Assembly (NCBI GenBank): GCA_958510875.1
Contig: OY294068.1
Coordinates: forward strand, 158,756,388 to 158,820,387
DNA length: 64,000 nt
Reading direction: 5' to 3'
Source: Endomychus coccineus
Taxonomy: Eukaryota; Arthropoda; Insecta; Coleoptera; Endomychidae
Part shown: one piece after another, positions 10,862-23,444 of the stretch
Layout of the letters: each line of letters starts with the position of its first letter
How positions within the stretch are numbered: the first letter of the stretch is position 1
Position numbers and translations under genes: made by a program
The notes under the pieces: model-generated
Seen by the model: only the letters and a program-made list of their open reading frames with translations
Told to the model about the DNA's origin: nothing
The model's database searches: none

Positions 10862-12250
10862 GCAAATTCAGCTAATACTATTTATATGAACAAATCTAAT
10901 TCTATTCGATTTTTGATGGAAGTTTTTCAAATTTAAGTTTTTAATAGTTTCAATAGTTAAGATCCATATTATTTCCTGAACATAATTTATCAATTAATAT
11001 CATTTAAATAGTTCAAAAAATTAGTTTATTTTAATTTTATTAACAAAAAGGACCCTGCAAATTCCTTACGGGAATTGGGTCTCTGTGAATATTTCTGAAT
11101 TTTTGATATGATGTAGTCCATGTGATTCTGAAAATGTAATCATTGCGCCAACCCCCAAAAATGAACAGTTTCTCTGCTATGGGGGGTTATATTTACATTT
11201 TACTCTTAATAGACTATTTATTTTTGAAGACGGGAACAATATTTTAACATGCTTCATTCTAGTTTATGTTGCATAATATGGTTTTTCTGTCATAAAAAAT
11301 TTTTTGAAGCCGATCCAGAAAAAGGTATATTTTTTTTATTTAAGCGGGTTTAGGGGTTAGGAAGGGGGGGCTTCAAAAATTTTTCATGGGAGAAGAACCA
11401 TATTATGCTACATAAACTAGAATGAAGCATGTTGAAATATTGTTCCCGTCTTCAGAAATAAATAGTCTATTAAGAGTTGAATGTGAATGTAACCCCCCCT
11501 AGCAGAAAATCTGTTAATTTTTGGGGGTTGGCGCAATGATGACATTTGTTCAGAATTACATGGACTACATCATATCAAAAATTCAGAAATATCCACCCAG
11601 ACCCAATTCCCGTAAGGAATTTGCGGGGTCCTTTATGTTCATATTTTTATCTGATTAAAATAAAGTTTCATTCTATATTTTGATTACATTGTATTTTAAT
11701 TAATTTACATGTAAAATTAGCTCTATTAGATTTAAATTCGAAGTTTAATTAATTTAATTTTAATTAATAATTATTTTCAATTTAAATTAATTTCATCAGA
11801 AATTGCTATCAGCATTATTTCATTAAGGCTTGAATACTTTTATTTTTATTAAATTTTTAAAGTATCTAGATACTGAGATTTCAATAATAAAATTTTCTGT
11901 ATTCAAGTTTTCATTATTTTCAATAGTTGTATCATATTTTTCCACTGAATATTATTCAATAATCAATATCATTTAAATAGTTCAATTAATTAGTTTATTT
12001 AAATTTTTAATCAATTTTTTTTACTTTAAATTAATTTTATCAGAAATTATCTATTTGTGTAACGGTACAAATTTTGTTAATACTATCCATATGGACAAAT
12101 CTAATTACATTCAATTTTTAATGCAGATACTGCAATATAAATAATAATTTTTTTTAATAGTTTTAATAGTTGATTCATATTTTTTTACTATATATAATTA
12201 ATTAATATAATTTGAATAGCTCAATTGATTAGTTTATTTTAAAAATTGGA
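10862..12250. repeat. Degenerate AT-rich tandem repeat, split by FB1
   Basis: Three related units share the block tcatttaaatagttcaa followed by ttagtttatttt (about 11003-11035, 11968-12000 and, diverged, 12205-12240). Two of them also share an upstream tggacaaatctaatt-type block (10889 and 12092). The foldback FB1 sits between the first and second unit. Confidence 0.5.
11044..11641. mobile_element. Foldback/MITE FB1 (~600 bp)
   Basis: Left arm about 11046-11312 and right arm about 11370-11640 are reverse complements across nearly their whole length. Outer ends read aaaggaccctgcaaattcc and its inverse ttgcggggtccttt. The ~55-bp spacer carries a G-run. No coding capacity. A target duplication is not clear. 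Confidence 0.8.
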
Positions 12251-12927
12251 GTTTGTGCTGTAACCTGATCCATGATACCTGACTGAAATATGTGATACTG
12301 TTCTGATATTGTTCATTATTTTGGAAAAAAAAAATTTAATATAATTTATTCTGGCTTAGTTATTCTTCTTTAGAGAAAAAATATCGGTTATGGGGTCCCA
12401 CTGTAAAATAACACCCCCCCCCCCCCCCAAAGAAAGTCTGATCCGCGCCTGAGACTCAGGTAACGTAGAGGGGGTGAAGATGACACATGTCATCCTCTTA
12501 GCTAGAGTTTACAAATAGCGAGAAAAAATATCATCTAAATAAAAAGTTTTGCATATAAGTATGTATAATAAGATAAGTGAAGACTGCCATATGAGAAAAC
12601 CGTTGAAGGTTAAAGAAATTTTTTATTCATTTAAATAATTAATTTTACTGTCAATGAAAGATGAAGATGTATACACTTTGTGAGATCCAGCCTGAAGGGT
12701 GGATACAGAATTTATTGTGTTTAGTTATTATGACTGACCATCCGAATTGTCTCAACATTAAACTTCAAAAAGGAAGAAAATAATTATGGAAATGCATGAT
12801 ACTATGGTGACTATACAGAAATTAACTCTGCTGGAAAATCACTAGATAGCTGAAATTAACCCAGTTTCCTACGTGTCAACAATTCGAAATGCAAAACCAA
12901 AATAGCACTTTTCCGCAAAAATTAAAT
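12251..12927. other. Unassigned, AT-rich
   Basis: Nothing recognised apart from the possible hAT end at 12411-12454. Confidence 0.35.
12411..12454 (-). mobile_element. Possible hAT-type terminus with poly-C run
   Basis: A run of about 15-17 C is followed by aaagaaagtctgatccgcgcctg. Its reverse complement starts CAGGCGCGGATC, like many hAT terminal repeats, and passes into a G-run. The partner end was not found upstream, so it may be a relic. Confidence 0.35.
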
Positions 12928-13685
12928 CTCACCAACAACATTCTGTAAAAAACTAGCCAAGTCTCGATGGAGCTGCTTGTTTATCTGTAAAAAGTAATGA
13001 AATCTAGACAAAGTAGTGCCAAGTCTAAGGTTCCTTACTGCGATTTCTTTATTATTATAGTTAATGTGTGACTTGGCCGTTGAACATTCTTTATACGTTA
13101 GTGGGTACAAGTCAATTTTGTTTACACGTAATATTATCTGTTGTAACTACCTATGTTTGTTAAGCGAGATAATAGCCCATACTGGTATTGGTAATTGGAC
13201 GCTAGTGTCTCATTTTAGGCTGTTGTTGATTGTGCAACACATGCATTCAGCATTGACAATGCTGACTTCTGCTCTATTCTTTTTGGAGCGTCAAATCGAC
13301 CACCTATCTAACATAAAATAGACGTACAGACAGACTTCTATCAATGATTAGAAGACCTGCACATAAGTATTATTGAAATACGCAGCTTTATCAAGCCTAC
13401 AATTGACTGGTTATTGAATCAACGTTTTCCAAGTAGCAATTTTCCATCGTCAATGGGTAGCGGTTCTGGCGACAGATTGGTGCAATGGTGTCATAGCACC
13501 TAGTTTTGTACCCTTGTCTACCCTTCAACGGCCAAGTCACACAACATTAACTATAATAATAAAGAAATCGCAGTAAGGAACCTTAGACTTGGTACGACTT
13601 TGTCTAGATTTCATTACTTTTTAGAGATAAACAAGCAGCTCCATCGAGACTTGGCTAGTTTTTTACAGAATGTTTTTGGTGGGAT
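12928..13685. repeat. Inverted repeat, arms ~160 bp, spacer ~430 bp
   Basis: Left arm 12928-13085 (from ccaacaacattctgtaaaaa to gtgacttggccgttgaa) recurs reversed at 13525-13685. The right arm runs into the OTU fragment: the last codons of that frame lie inside the arm. The spacer has no recognised content. Confidence 0.75.
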
Positions 13686-13931
13686 TTCACTTCTTTTTGT
13701 ACAAACGTGGGCATATTGATTTATTTCATCATCAGCATTACACGTGTACACTTGCACTTCGTCCCAATGTTCAGCAACGTATGCAACTATAGCAGATCTG
13801 ATACTGCAAGTTAAGTCAGTTCTACCACACACCAAGAAAGATATTGAATGGAAGAGACAAGACCCATCTTTGGGCATACCAACTACTTGGTAGCCACTAC
13901 GTTCATCGTAGTCTTTTAATATTATCGACAT
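13614..13931 (-). pseudogene. OTU-type cysteine protease domain fragment
   Basis: 105 codons from ATG at 13931. Residues ~15-60 read as an OTU core: GMPKDGSCLFHSISFLVCG holds the catalytic Asp-Gly-x-Cys, followed by a helix (IRSAIVAYVAEHW). OTU proteases cleave ubiquitin-type linkages. The C-terminal half with the catalytic His is absent; the frame runs into the inverted-repeat arm instead. OTU domains occur in host proteins and in some transposons, including insect Helitron-like elements. The repeat-rich setting favours a transposon, but I see no helicase or Rep motif. Confidence 0.6.
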
Positions 13932-14425
13932 TTTTTACGATATTATCTTGCGAAATCAAACACGTAACGTTTATGTTTATATGATAGACAGCTGATACAT
14001 TGATAGACACATATACGACCGTGGTCACATATAATGTCCGTGGCAGACCATTTCATATCATAGATATTATTAAGGACACAAATGGGCTCTTGTGTTTTCA
14101 AATAAGGGTCACCAGCTACTCCAGATCTTCGATTATCATAGTTTTTACAGTTTTCCCTTTATGTGGCCAATAAACCCTAACTCTGTACCAAATTTCAGCT
14201 CTCTGAGTTTATGGGAAGTACTAGTTCTATTACGATGATCATGAGTGAGTGGTGAATGAGTGAGTGTCATAAATGCGAAACTTTGTTTTCGCTTAACTTC
14301 GGAACTAAATGACCTACAGACTTTTTTATTTTAAGTATGTGATTTTATAGCTTACTGGATGACGAATTTCTGTGTTCTGGTCTTATCCAGAGGTTATCAA
14401 ATAGGGGCCTGAAAATGCCGTGAAA
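13932..14425. other. Non-coding tract beside the OTU fragment
   Basis: Includes gtgagtggtgaatgagtgag at about 14247 and the phrase accaaatttcagctctctga at about 14188, a style of sequence I associate with Helitron-like tails. This is a weak inference. Confidence 0.25.
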
Positions 14426-14430
14426 TGATT

Positions 14431-14493
14431 CCAGTAAAGGATGGTGCGGCAGTGTTTGCTTCGCGCTCGACTTGGCGGGGGCACTGCCGTACC
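14431..14493. repeat. GC-rich imperfect hairpin
   Basis: ggtgcggcagtg (about 14442) pairs at 11 of 12 positions with cactgccgtacc (about 14483), around a loop of some 27 bases, in otherwise AT-rich DNA. Confidence 0.5.
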
Positions 14494-14499
14494 CCCTGA

Positions 14500-15594
14500 T
14501 ATAATAAAATTGAATATAGACGGAATTGATAACAGATTCGAATATTTTCTCTTTCCACCGGAATTTTTTCTTCCGAAATCGAACAAACAGGAGCTTCTTC
14601 TTTTCTTCACAAATGGCATTGATAAACGAAAGACTCAACTCTTGATCGAAAGTAAAGAAAAGTTGAAATTCCAAACATTTATTGTTACTAAAATAAATTT
14701 ATTCACTGATGTTTCAAAATCTAACTACTAAAGTATCTTCGAAAATAAAAACATCCACTAATATTGCAAACTGAAATCTCTCAAGTATCTTCAAGCCCGA
14801 GTTACACAACAGTACATATTCAGATCCCATAAAACAAGATTACTTTGATTTGATCCCATGTATCCGTCTTCCGATATTACTTCCCAATTTTCATTACAAA
14901 AATAAAATAATTATTTCTGAATGAATAAAAGTTTGTCGATTTACTACTGAAAATAAATGCTCTTATGAATGATAACGTATTGGCGTGAGTAGTTAACGAA
15001 TAAAGATTTAGTGACTGAGAGCTTCAACTTGGCAATAATTCTCTTGTCAAGTTCTTTGAGTATTTATGATAGTTTGGTAGTGGCATGCTCAGGATTATGA
15101 ACGAGTATGCAAGTAACTGGTTCGTGCATATTATGCAATCTCAATTAAACGATAACACTTCCAAATTGATGGCAGTATTCTATGTTATTATCAGTATTAA
15201 ATATTCCACTACGCTATTCAATTGCCCCGTAGTCAGGGATTCAAGCCTGGAAAACTCAAATAATCCACAGATCGCTAATTCCCCTCCCCCCCTTCTTTTA
15301 CTAGCACAATTTTTCACCTTCGGGTACTCCTCCAGATTAAATGTATGATTGTGACATATTTATACTTGTAGCCATTTCATTTTTTTGATATATACTATTA
15401 ATAGTGTTCATTTCACAATATCAAATTTTATATCACATAGTGAAGGGTGAAACAATAGAATTGTTTATTCTTATAACATTCTGATCTCTGATGAACTGTA
15501 CAAATCATCAATATCATAAGAAAACTAGGTAACTCAACCTTATCTTCAAGATACCATAGTGTACTTTTTTTTCATACTGTGATTAGACGAGACG
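14500..15594. other. Unassigned
   Basis: Short open frames exist but none resembles a known protein. Confidence 0.35.
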
Positions 15595-17000
15595 GAAACC
15601 TTTAATGTTCGAAGAACATCCTGTGAGCCAGTGTGGAATGTTGGGAGAGTACAGGGGCATTCGAATTTCTCTTGAAGGTTTGGTGGTCATGTGCATAGGT
15701 GAAGACCTCACTGACTAGCTAGTTCGCCTATCTGGAATCTCTCGTATTGGGACAACAGACGAAATTTCTGATGAGCACCGAACATGGAAATATCTATAAG
15801 AAGGGGAAAAATGGCCCACCTTTTGTACGATGTTTTAGGTAAGTCGTAGGTATGACATCATCAATCAGGCGAATAGGTCTATTCTCGATAGAATCCAAGA
15901 GCTTCACCGTATGTTTGGGAGCCGCATTTCAAACATGTGAGCAGTGCTACAGGACAGGTCGAATCTGTGCTTTGTAGATTATTAAGAGTTACTGGGATGT
16001 AAAGTAGCTCTGGGCATGGAATAGAAAATCAAGTTCTTGTGAAGCAGTTTTCGCAATGGATCTCATATAATTATCCAATGAGAGGGTGCTGTTAGTGGTG
16101 ATCCCGATCATGGATATGGAAGACTCCACAGAAATAGTTATATCTGACATCATCATCTCAGGGATTGTCGAATCCTCCTTCCAGGAGACAAAACCTTGAG
16201 TTTCGGTTGCATTGAACTATAGAAGATTATCAAATCCCCATTTGCCAGATCTCCATTAATTGCGTCAACCTGTCTCTGTCTCGCTCTTCTGGCTTCATGT
16301 GATGATATATGGGCTCTCAATCATTTGCAAATCTGAAGACGGGACAAGTGGTAACTTCCAGCAGATCTTCGATATAGAGCAGAAACGAAGTTGGTGCCAA
16401 GACAGATCCCTGTGAAACATCAGTGTTGATGGCCATTGTTTCGGAGGATACCCCGTCAACCATGACATTGAGTGATCTATCTGAGAGAACACTCGATAGT
16501 AAGCAACAAAGTTGAGGCGGCAAACCATAGGAGGGAAGTTTCCCAACAAGGCTTTGGTGCCAGACTCGGTCAAATGCTTTGAAGATATCCAATGCTACAG
16601 CTAGAGATTCTACATGTTTTCGAATAGATTTCTGCCATACTATGTTACGTAGGCAGGCAGGTATCTTGTTGATCTCTGCTGGTGAAAGTCATATTGTCGG
16701 TCATTCACTATTCTGGAACTCTCTAGATATTGAATGAGTTTGATGTTGATTGCTCTCTCCATTACTTCAGAGATCACAGATAATAGTGCAATGAGTCTAT
16801 AATTATTGGGAAGGGTCTTCTTCCCTTTTTGTAAAATTGGTTGAACTCTAGCTGTCTTCCAGCTGGAGGAAAGACACCTAGTTTGTATGAAAGCATAAAT
16901 AGCCCGCAGAAAACTGGTGCTAATTTAGGTGCATATTCCTTGATAATGACAGGTAACCTCATTATAAGGTTACTATGCTCCATGACCTATAGAGCTCAGG
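15595..17000 (-). pseudogene. CR1/jockey-like LINE, copy 2 (RT, reversed)
   Basis: Read on the - strand from about 16983: a block like FPPAGRQLEF, then KKGRRPF, LIALLSVISEVMERAIN, then from 16592 DIFKAFDRVWHQSLVGKLPS, GLPPQLCCLLSSVLSDRSLN, DVSQGSVLAPTSF and FRFAND. The catalytic FADD reads FAND, so even with frames repaired it would be dead. The thumb and C-terminus continue to about 15600 in broken frames. DNA around 16790 is the uninterrupted equivalent of the mariner site in copy 1. Confidence 0.75.
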
Positions 17001-17647
17001 AGTATCTCTATGAGACAAACTCTTATATGGAATTTCACTTCTTCGGAGACTTAATTTTTAAAGTTTCAAAATATTAGTTCCGACCCTTCAGTTTGTTGAA
17101 TGTATGGTTATGATATATATTTATGACCAGAAAAACAGGAAAATATTGTTATAATGATACAAAAATTACCTACTATAAAGTTCATTCTCAAAACAGAAGG
17201 TGGATGTCAAAAGTACCACTTGGAAGAGGCTATTGTCTCCCTAAACTGTACAGATTTTATCTTACCACTTTGAAGCGATTATCAAATTTTCATATTCGTC
17301 CTACCGATAGGAAAGGTCTCCACAATAAGTTACGTACATGAAAGTTTACAATGAGGCATCATGTCTCCCAAACGTTCGGAGAATCATGTCTCCCAAACGT
17401 GGACATTGGAGTATAATGCTTCCAAAACATTTTTTGAATAATAGTATTTAACACTAGAGGATCTATCACAATAAGGTCGACCACTCCGACCAAACAAATG
17501 AGACAACTTTTTTTTGACGCTTTGATACAGAGCATACTTCAAGTGGAGTTGGGGACAAACGTTCGAAATACAGACAGACCCATAAATTGACAGACTTGTT
17601 TGAACTGTTTAGTAGTATTACATTACGATTTATTTATTACTCCTAAT
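17001..17647. other. Unassigned
   Basis: A short repeated phrase, atcatgtctcccaaacgt, occurs at about 17356 and 17382. Nothing else recognised. Confidence 0.4.
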
Positions 17648-18180
17648 AGTCTAGGAGCCAGTGCGATATTGATGGTCTGAACATAAACCCGATGGCACTA
17701 TGGTTCATCATTAGAGGACGATTCAATGAACAATTCATCTCACAGACCGAATTTTCCCCGGCAGCTAAATCTCGAGATATAGCATCCGAATTTTTTTTTG
17801 ACTTGAGGTTAACCCTTTCCAAGTTGCGGTTACTTGAAAAGCATGCCATTCTTATACACTTCCATCATGTGCCATCATTTTTTTTCATGTCCGTTTATCA
17901 GGCCGACCATTTAAAATTGAACCGAACATGAACTGCAAGTTAACCCCCCCAAACTTAGTGGAAAATGTTCATTGGTGTTGGCAATTGTTAACATACCCCA
18001 TGCCATCAAAAGTTTTCGATCCATTTCCTAGTAATTGGCCATTATTTGGACCAAAAATGTTTCTTTTTTTCATTTTGTGGATAAAACTTTCGGGTTACAA
18101 GGTAACATGATGGCACCATGTTAAATAACTTTATTGGAGGTCAAATAAAGATTTAAAATATCACTCCTTGCCTATTTTAA
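17648..18180. mobile_element. FB2 foldback, single arm
   Basis: Starts agtctaggagccag and matches the left arm of the FB2 copies at 24309 and 28321 through gttacaaggtaacatgatgg (about 18094). The opposite arm is absent, so this is half an element. The frames inside are conserved only as DNA. Confidence 0.7.
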
Positions 18181-18974
18181 CCCCCCAAAACTCTCTAAAA
18201 TCATCCGGCAGAATAAAAGAAAATAATGAAAAAGAGCCGTTCCGATTTTAAACCCAGCCAGAGTCTCAATAATTCATATTTTTTTGGGGCTGGTTTAAGA
18301 GTAGGTCAAATAAAATAAACACGTTCAAAAACCAATTCTATAGAGTCTAAATACATGAAAGTTTGAAATTTAAAGTATTATCGCTTGAAATTAATTTAGA
18401 ATCTAAGAATGTATCAAAAATTACAACTTTTCTTTGTTTTAAAGAGTCGTGCATGTGGAATGGTTTCAAAATGTTATCTGAATAGAAAATTAAATTATTC
18501 CAATTTGAAGCAGATTGTTTACAAACACAACAATTTTGAGAATTTTTCGAATATATTTGAATAACCAAATATTTGTATGAATTGAGAATTATTCAATTTC
18601 GTTGAAGTCTAATTTATATTTTTGTTCGTGAGACTGCATTAATTTATGTTTTAATTTCATATATTTGTTTCATTTTATCTTTTGATTTCATTTCAATTTA
18701 CTTTCATTTATGTTTATAATGAAGGTCAAATTCTAATGTATGCGGATTTGCTTTCAAATCCAAGTGAATATTCATAATTGTTTTCTTGATTTCAATTTCC
18801 ATTGTATTTTATTTCCAGTATATTCAATTTTCACTATATTTTGTTTTTAATTGAATTTTGACAATAAGAATGAGGCTTCCGATAATGAGAAATGGAAGCG
18901 CCACAGGTTAAATCACATAATATCCGTGAAATTTACAGACAATGCTGCCAGAAGTAAATTCTAAGACTTCAATA
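18181..18974. other. Unassigned, AT-rich
   Basis: No recognised feature. Confidence 0.4.
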
Positions 18975-19237
18975 ATAGTCGAGCAAATAAAGCATTGAAC
19001 CTGGGAAAGTTGGCGCAGTTGGATGGATTGAGATGCGGTTTTCTGCATTCGATTCAGAAAGTGATCTAGAAACTTTGTCCGGTATTTTTGTTTTGGGGAA
19101 AAAATTTGCTGCATTTCTACAGCCAAAAATGCATTTTTCAAAGATGCTTTTTTTGAGGTAAATAAAAGAATGGGCTGGAATTGGTTTCTTGGGGGTTTTA
19201 GGGGTTGCTGAACACGAATATGATATTAAAAAAATTC

Positions 19238-19306
19238 TTGCGGGTTACAAGGTAACATGATGGCACCATGTTAATTAACTTTATTGAAGATTTAAAATTA
19301 AATATA
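19238..19306. other. 69-bp insert flanked by 15-bp direct repeats
   Basis: The left FB3 arm is interrupted by a short FB2-internal piece (gcgggttacaaggtaacatg). It is flanked by atattaaaaaaattc at 19223-19237 and 19307-19321. The right arm lacks the insert and has a single related site. Confidence 0.7.
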
Positions 19307-19565
19307 ATATTAAAAAAATTCCCTGAGGTCCCCTTGGACCTCCCCGGGGGTATACTAGCGTCCTAACGTCCTGGATATCGACGAAATTAATGAAAACATT
19401 ATTTTTAATGTTTGTCAACTGTTCGAAAGAGGATATGAAGGTTGCTAGTAATGATAACGACATGAAAAAACTCTTCTGCAATACCTGGTGTACCCTGCGT
19501 CCGGGTAACGACGTCATCTTCTAGGAATTTGCTAATTTTTCTTCATAAAAGGTAACAAATTCTAG

Positions 19566-21610
19566 CTCTCGGGGGTTTTTAAAGTCGCCGATCACGACTG
19601 TGACACTCACAATGTTCTGCAAATTACCTGGGCGTATTTCCGGGACACTCGAGCCCTGTGTATCCACGTCATCTTCTAGGAATTTCTTGTTTTTTTCAAA
19701 TTAAATGTAATAAATTCTAGCTCTCGGGGGTTTTCAAAGTCGCTGATCACGACTGTGACACTCACAATGTTCTGCAAATTACCTGGGGGTATTTCCGGGA
19801 CACTCGAGTCCTGTGTATCCACGTCATCTTCTAGGGATTTCTTGTTTTTTTCAAATTAAATGTAATACATTCTGGCTCTCGGGGGTTTTCAAAGTCGCTG
19901 ATCACGACTGTGACACTCACAATGTTCTGCAAATTACCTGGGGGTATTTCCGGGACACTCGAGCCCTGTGTATCCACGTCATCTTCTAGGAATTTCTTGT
20001 TTTTTTCGAATTAAATGTAATAAATTCTAGCTCTCGGGGGTTTCAAAGTCGCTGATCACGACTGAGGCAGTCACAATGTTCTGCAAATTACCTGGGCGTA
20101 TTTCCGGGACACTCGAGCCCTGTGTATCCACGTCATCTTCTAGGAATTTCTTGTTTTTTTCAAATTAAATGTAATAAATTCTAGCTCTCGGGGGTTTTCA
20201 AAGTCGCTGATCACGACTGTGACACTCACAATGTTCTGCAAATTACCTGGGGGTATTTCCGGGACACTCGAGTCCTGTGTATCCACGTCATCTTCTAGGG
20301 ATTTCTTGTTTTTTTCAAATTAAATGTAATACATTCTGGCTCTCGGGGGTTTTCAAAGTCGCTGATCACGACTGTGACACTCACAATGTTCTGCAAATTA
20401 CCTGGGGGTATTTCCGAGACACTCGAGCCCTGTGTATCCACGTCATCTTCTAGGAATTTCTTGTTTTTTTCGAATTAAATGTAATAAATTCTAGCTCTCG
20501 GGGGTTTCAAAGTCGCTGATCACGACTGAGGCCGTCACAATGTTCTGCAAATTACCTGGGCGTATTTCCGGGACACTCGAGCCCTGTGTATCCACGTCAT
20601 CTTCTAGGAATTTCTTGTTTTTTTCAAATTAAATGTAATAAATTCTAGCTCTCGGGGGTTTTCAAAGTCGCTGATCACGACTGTGACACTCACAATGTTC
20701 TGCAAATTACCTGGGGGTATTTCCGGGACACTCGAGTCCTGTGTATCCACGTCATCTTCTAGAGATTTCTTGTTTTTTTCAAATTAAATGTAATACATTC
20801 TGGCTCTCGGGGTTTTCAAAGTCGCTGATCACGACTGTGACACTCACAATGTTCTGCAAATTACCTGGGGGTATTTCCGGGACACTCGAGCCCTGTGTAT
20901 CCACGTCATCTTCTGGGAATTTCTTGTTTTTTTCGAATTAAATGTAATAAATTCTAGCTCTCGGGGGTTTCAAAGTCGCTGATCACGACTGAGGCAGTCA
21001 CAATGTTCTGCAAATTACCTGGGGGTATTTCCGGGACACTCGAGTCCTGTATATCCACGTCATCTTCTAGGAATTTCTTGTTTTTTTTCAAATTAAATGT
21101 AATAAATTTTAGCTCTCGGAGGTTTTCAAAGTCGCTGATCACGATTGTGACACTCGCAATGTTCTGCTAATTACATTAGTGTGTTCGCGAGTCCCTGGAA
21201 CCCTCTTTATTAACGTCATCTTCTAGGAATTTGTTAATTTTTCGTCATTAAAGGTAACAAATTCTGGCTCTCGGGGATTTTCAAAGTCGCCGATCACGAC
21301 TATGACACTCGCAATGTGCTGCAAATTACCTGGGGGTATTTTCGGGTCTCTGGAGCCCTGTTTACCTACGCCATCTTCTAGGAATTTGTTAATTTTTCTT
21401 CATAGAATGTAACATGTTCTGGCTCTCGGGGGTTTTTATTGTCGCCGATCACGATTATGATACTCACAATGTTGTGCAAATTCCTAGAAGATGACGTAGA
21501 TACACAGGGCTCGAGTGTCCCGGAAATATCCCTAGGTAATTTGCAGAACATTGTGAGTGTGACAGTCATGATCAGCGACTTTGAAAACCCCCGAGAGCTA
21601 GAATTTGTTA
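19566..21610. repeat. 155-bp satellite array with 3-unit higher-order repeat
   Basis: The ctctcgggg landmark falls at 19566, 19721, 19876, 20031, 20185, 20340, 20495, 20649, 20804, 20958, 21113, 21268 and 21423, so units are 154-155 bp. From 19721 to about 20958 three unit variants alternate with a 464-bp period: a gagtcc/acattctgg type, a ttcgaatt type, and a gaggc-type that is one base shorter. The last unit (about 21475-21605) is inverted. Edge units are more diverged. Confidence 0.9.
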
Positions 21611-22112
21611 CCTTTTATGAATAAAAATTTGCAAATTCCTAGAAGATGACGTCGTTACTCGGACGCAGGGTACACCTGGTATTGCAGAAGAGTTTTTTCA
21701 TGTCGTTATCATAACTAGCAACCTTCATATCACCTTTCGAACAGTTGACAAACATTAAATATAATTTTTTCATTAATTTCGTCGATATCCAGGACGTCAG
21801 GACGCTAGTATACCCCCGGGGAGGTCCAAAGGGACCTCAGGGAATTTTTTAAATATCATATTCGTGTTCAGCGACTCCAAAAACCCCCAAGAAACCAATT
21901 CGTGCCCATTTTTTTTATTTACTTCAAAAAGTGCATTTTTGAAAAATGCATTTTTGGCTGTAGAAATGCAACAAATTTTTTCCGCATAACAAAAATACCG
22001 GACAAAGTTTCTAAATCACTTTCTGAATCGAATGCAGAAAACCGCATCTCAATCCATCCAACTGCGCCAACTTTCCCAGATTTGGCCTATTTTAGTGCTT
22101 TATTTGACTATA

Positions 22113-23069
22113 ACGGAAATCAATTAGATAACTTTCATCACAGTTTAAGAATGTTATATTATTCATACCTGCATGATTACTCAACTAAAACTAGTCAAAG
22201 GTAAATTCTAGAAGATATGATGGTTTCACACACCGTAAAGAACAGCTTGTTCCTCTATGAATTAACTCGATTCAGGACGGTGATATTCTGTATGTAATTT
22301 GATATGAGAATCGAGATTAAGATTTTAAATGGTAATTGGAAACTTGGAAAGATTATTCATAACCTTAAATCATCAACCTGAAATAATTGTATTTATTATT
22401 CAAGAGCGGAATAAATTCAACAACCCTTGACGAAGACATGGAAACCCCGTTCGAGAGGTTCCTTACGAATTCGAAGAAATTTGTGAGAAGCTATACTCTT
22501 TGATAAATCAAGGCCATATCCCAAAGTTGAACGTATTCACTGTAATATGAATTTAAATAGAATTAGAAATATCCATCATTGCTGAATTACAGGCCATCTG
22601 TTCAGTTATATTATATCTATTCGATACCACTCACAGAATAGTTTTGTAGTACACCGGATTTAGCTTTCAGCATATCTGATTTCCTGATGAATCTTCTATT
22701 AGGACTAATTTGTACGTCGCGGGGCAACACTGTCTGGAATAAACTGAGACGCCATCAGTTTCGCACTATGGGAACCTTACATATTAGAATTAAACGGAAA
22801 ATACTCTTCAGAAGAAATTAACAATGGAAATAAATGAACGCTTTAATAAAGAACTGCAACGATACATAACGGTATCAGGAATAACAATTTAAGCATCGTT
22901 TGAATCGATATAATATTAAAATACGACATTGCACTCACAAATATAATTGAAATCTGCGCTTTGCATTTGAAATTGAAACAAATGCTAGAATATTCAGAAA
23001 TACATGAAATAATACAAATGTACTTTACCATATAGAAATTGACGATATATTTCAAAGCATCATAAAATG
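22113..23069. other. Unassigned
   Basis: No recognised coding or repeat signal. Confidence 0.4.
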
Positions 23070-23325
23070 TATCTTCATTCTTATCAAACTGAACATATTA
23101 AACTGTAATCTTATAGAATAAAGTAACGAATACAAAAAAAATCTATTTCAAAATGGAAACTAGAAGTACATCATATGGCGATACTACAAAAACTTACAAT
23201 AAACAATCCATCTTCAAAATTTGATAATCATGAACATTTTGTTAAAATCAACAGAAATTAAATAAACAGAAGAATGAAATATCTTGGCTTTCGGATGGAT
23301 TCAGCGTCACAATAGCACGACTTGA

Positions 23326-23368
23326 TGCCGACGTTTAGTTAACCATTAGAGGTGGCATCTTCAGGGCA
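23326..23368 (-). ncRNA. Hammerhead motif, PLE-C left arm (partly decayed)
   Basis: Helix I UGCC/GGCA pairs and the core is CUGAAGA. Helix II is damaged and GAAA reads UAAA. The triplet GUC is kept. Confidence 0.5.
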
Positions 23369-23444
23369 GGTTTGAGACTTGAACTGAAACTGATTCTACT
23401 GATTTCTGCAGCCGTATTCATTGTAGGAAAAAAATTTATTCCAA

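Larger units (their letters stand above)
18975..22112. mobile_element. FB3: large foldback with satellite core (~3.1 kb)
   Basis: Left arm about 18975-19560 and right arm about 21610-22112 are reverse complements. Shared blocks: gggaaagttggcgcagttgg, agaaactttgtccggtattt, tagcgtcctaacgtcctgga and aactcttctgcaatacctgg. Between them lies the 155-bp array. No transposase is visible, so it would be non-autonomous. Confidence 0.75.

Noticed and set aside
19566..21610. CRISPR-like array
   Set aside because: Units are contiguous 155-bp repeats with no unique spacers, in eukaryotic DNA.
19281..21624. Short frames within the 155-bp array
   Set aside because: They recur with the repeat unit and encode nothing recognisable.
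22390..22490. Possible hammerhead around cccttgacgaagacatgg
   Set aside because: No CUGANGA core and no paired helix II.
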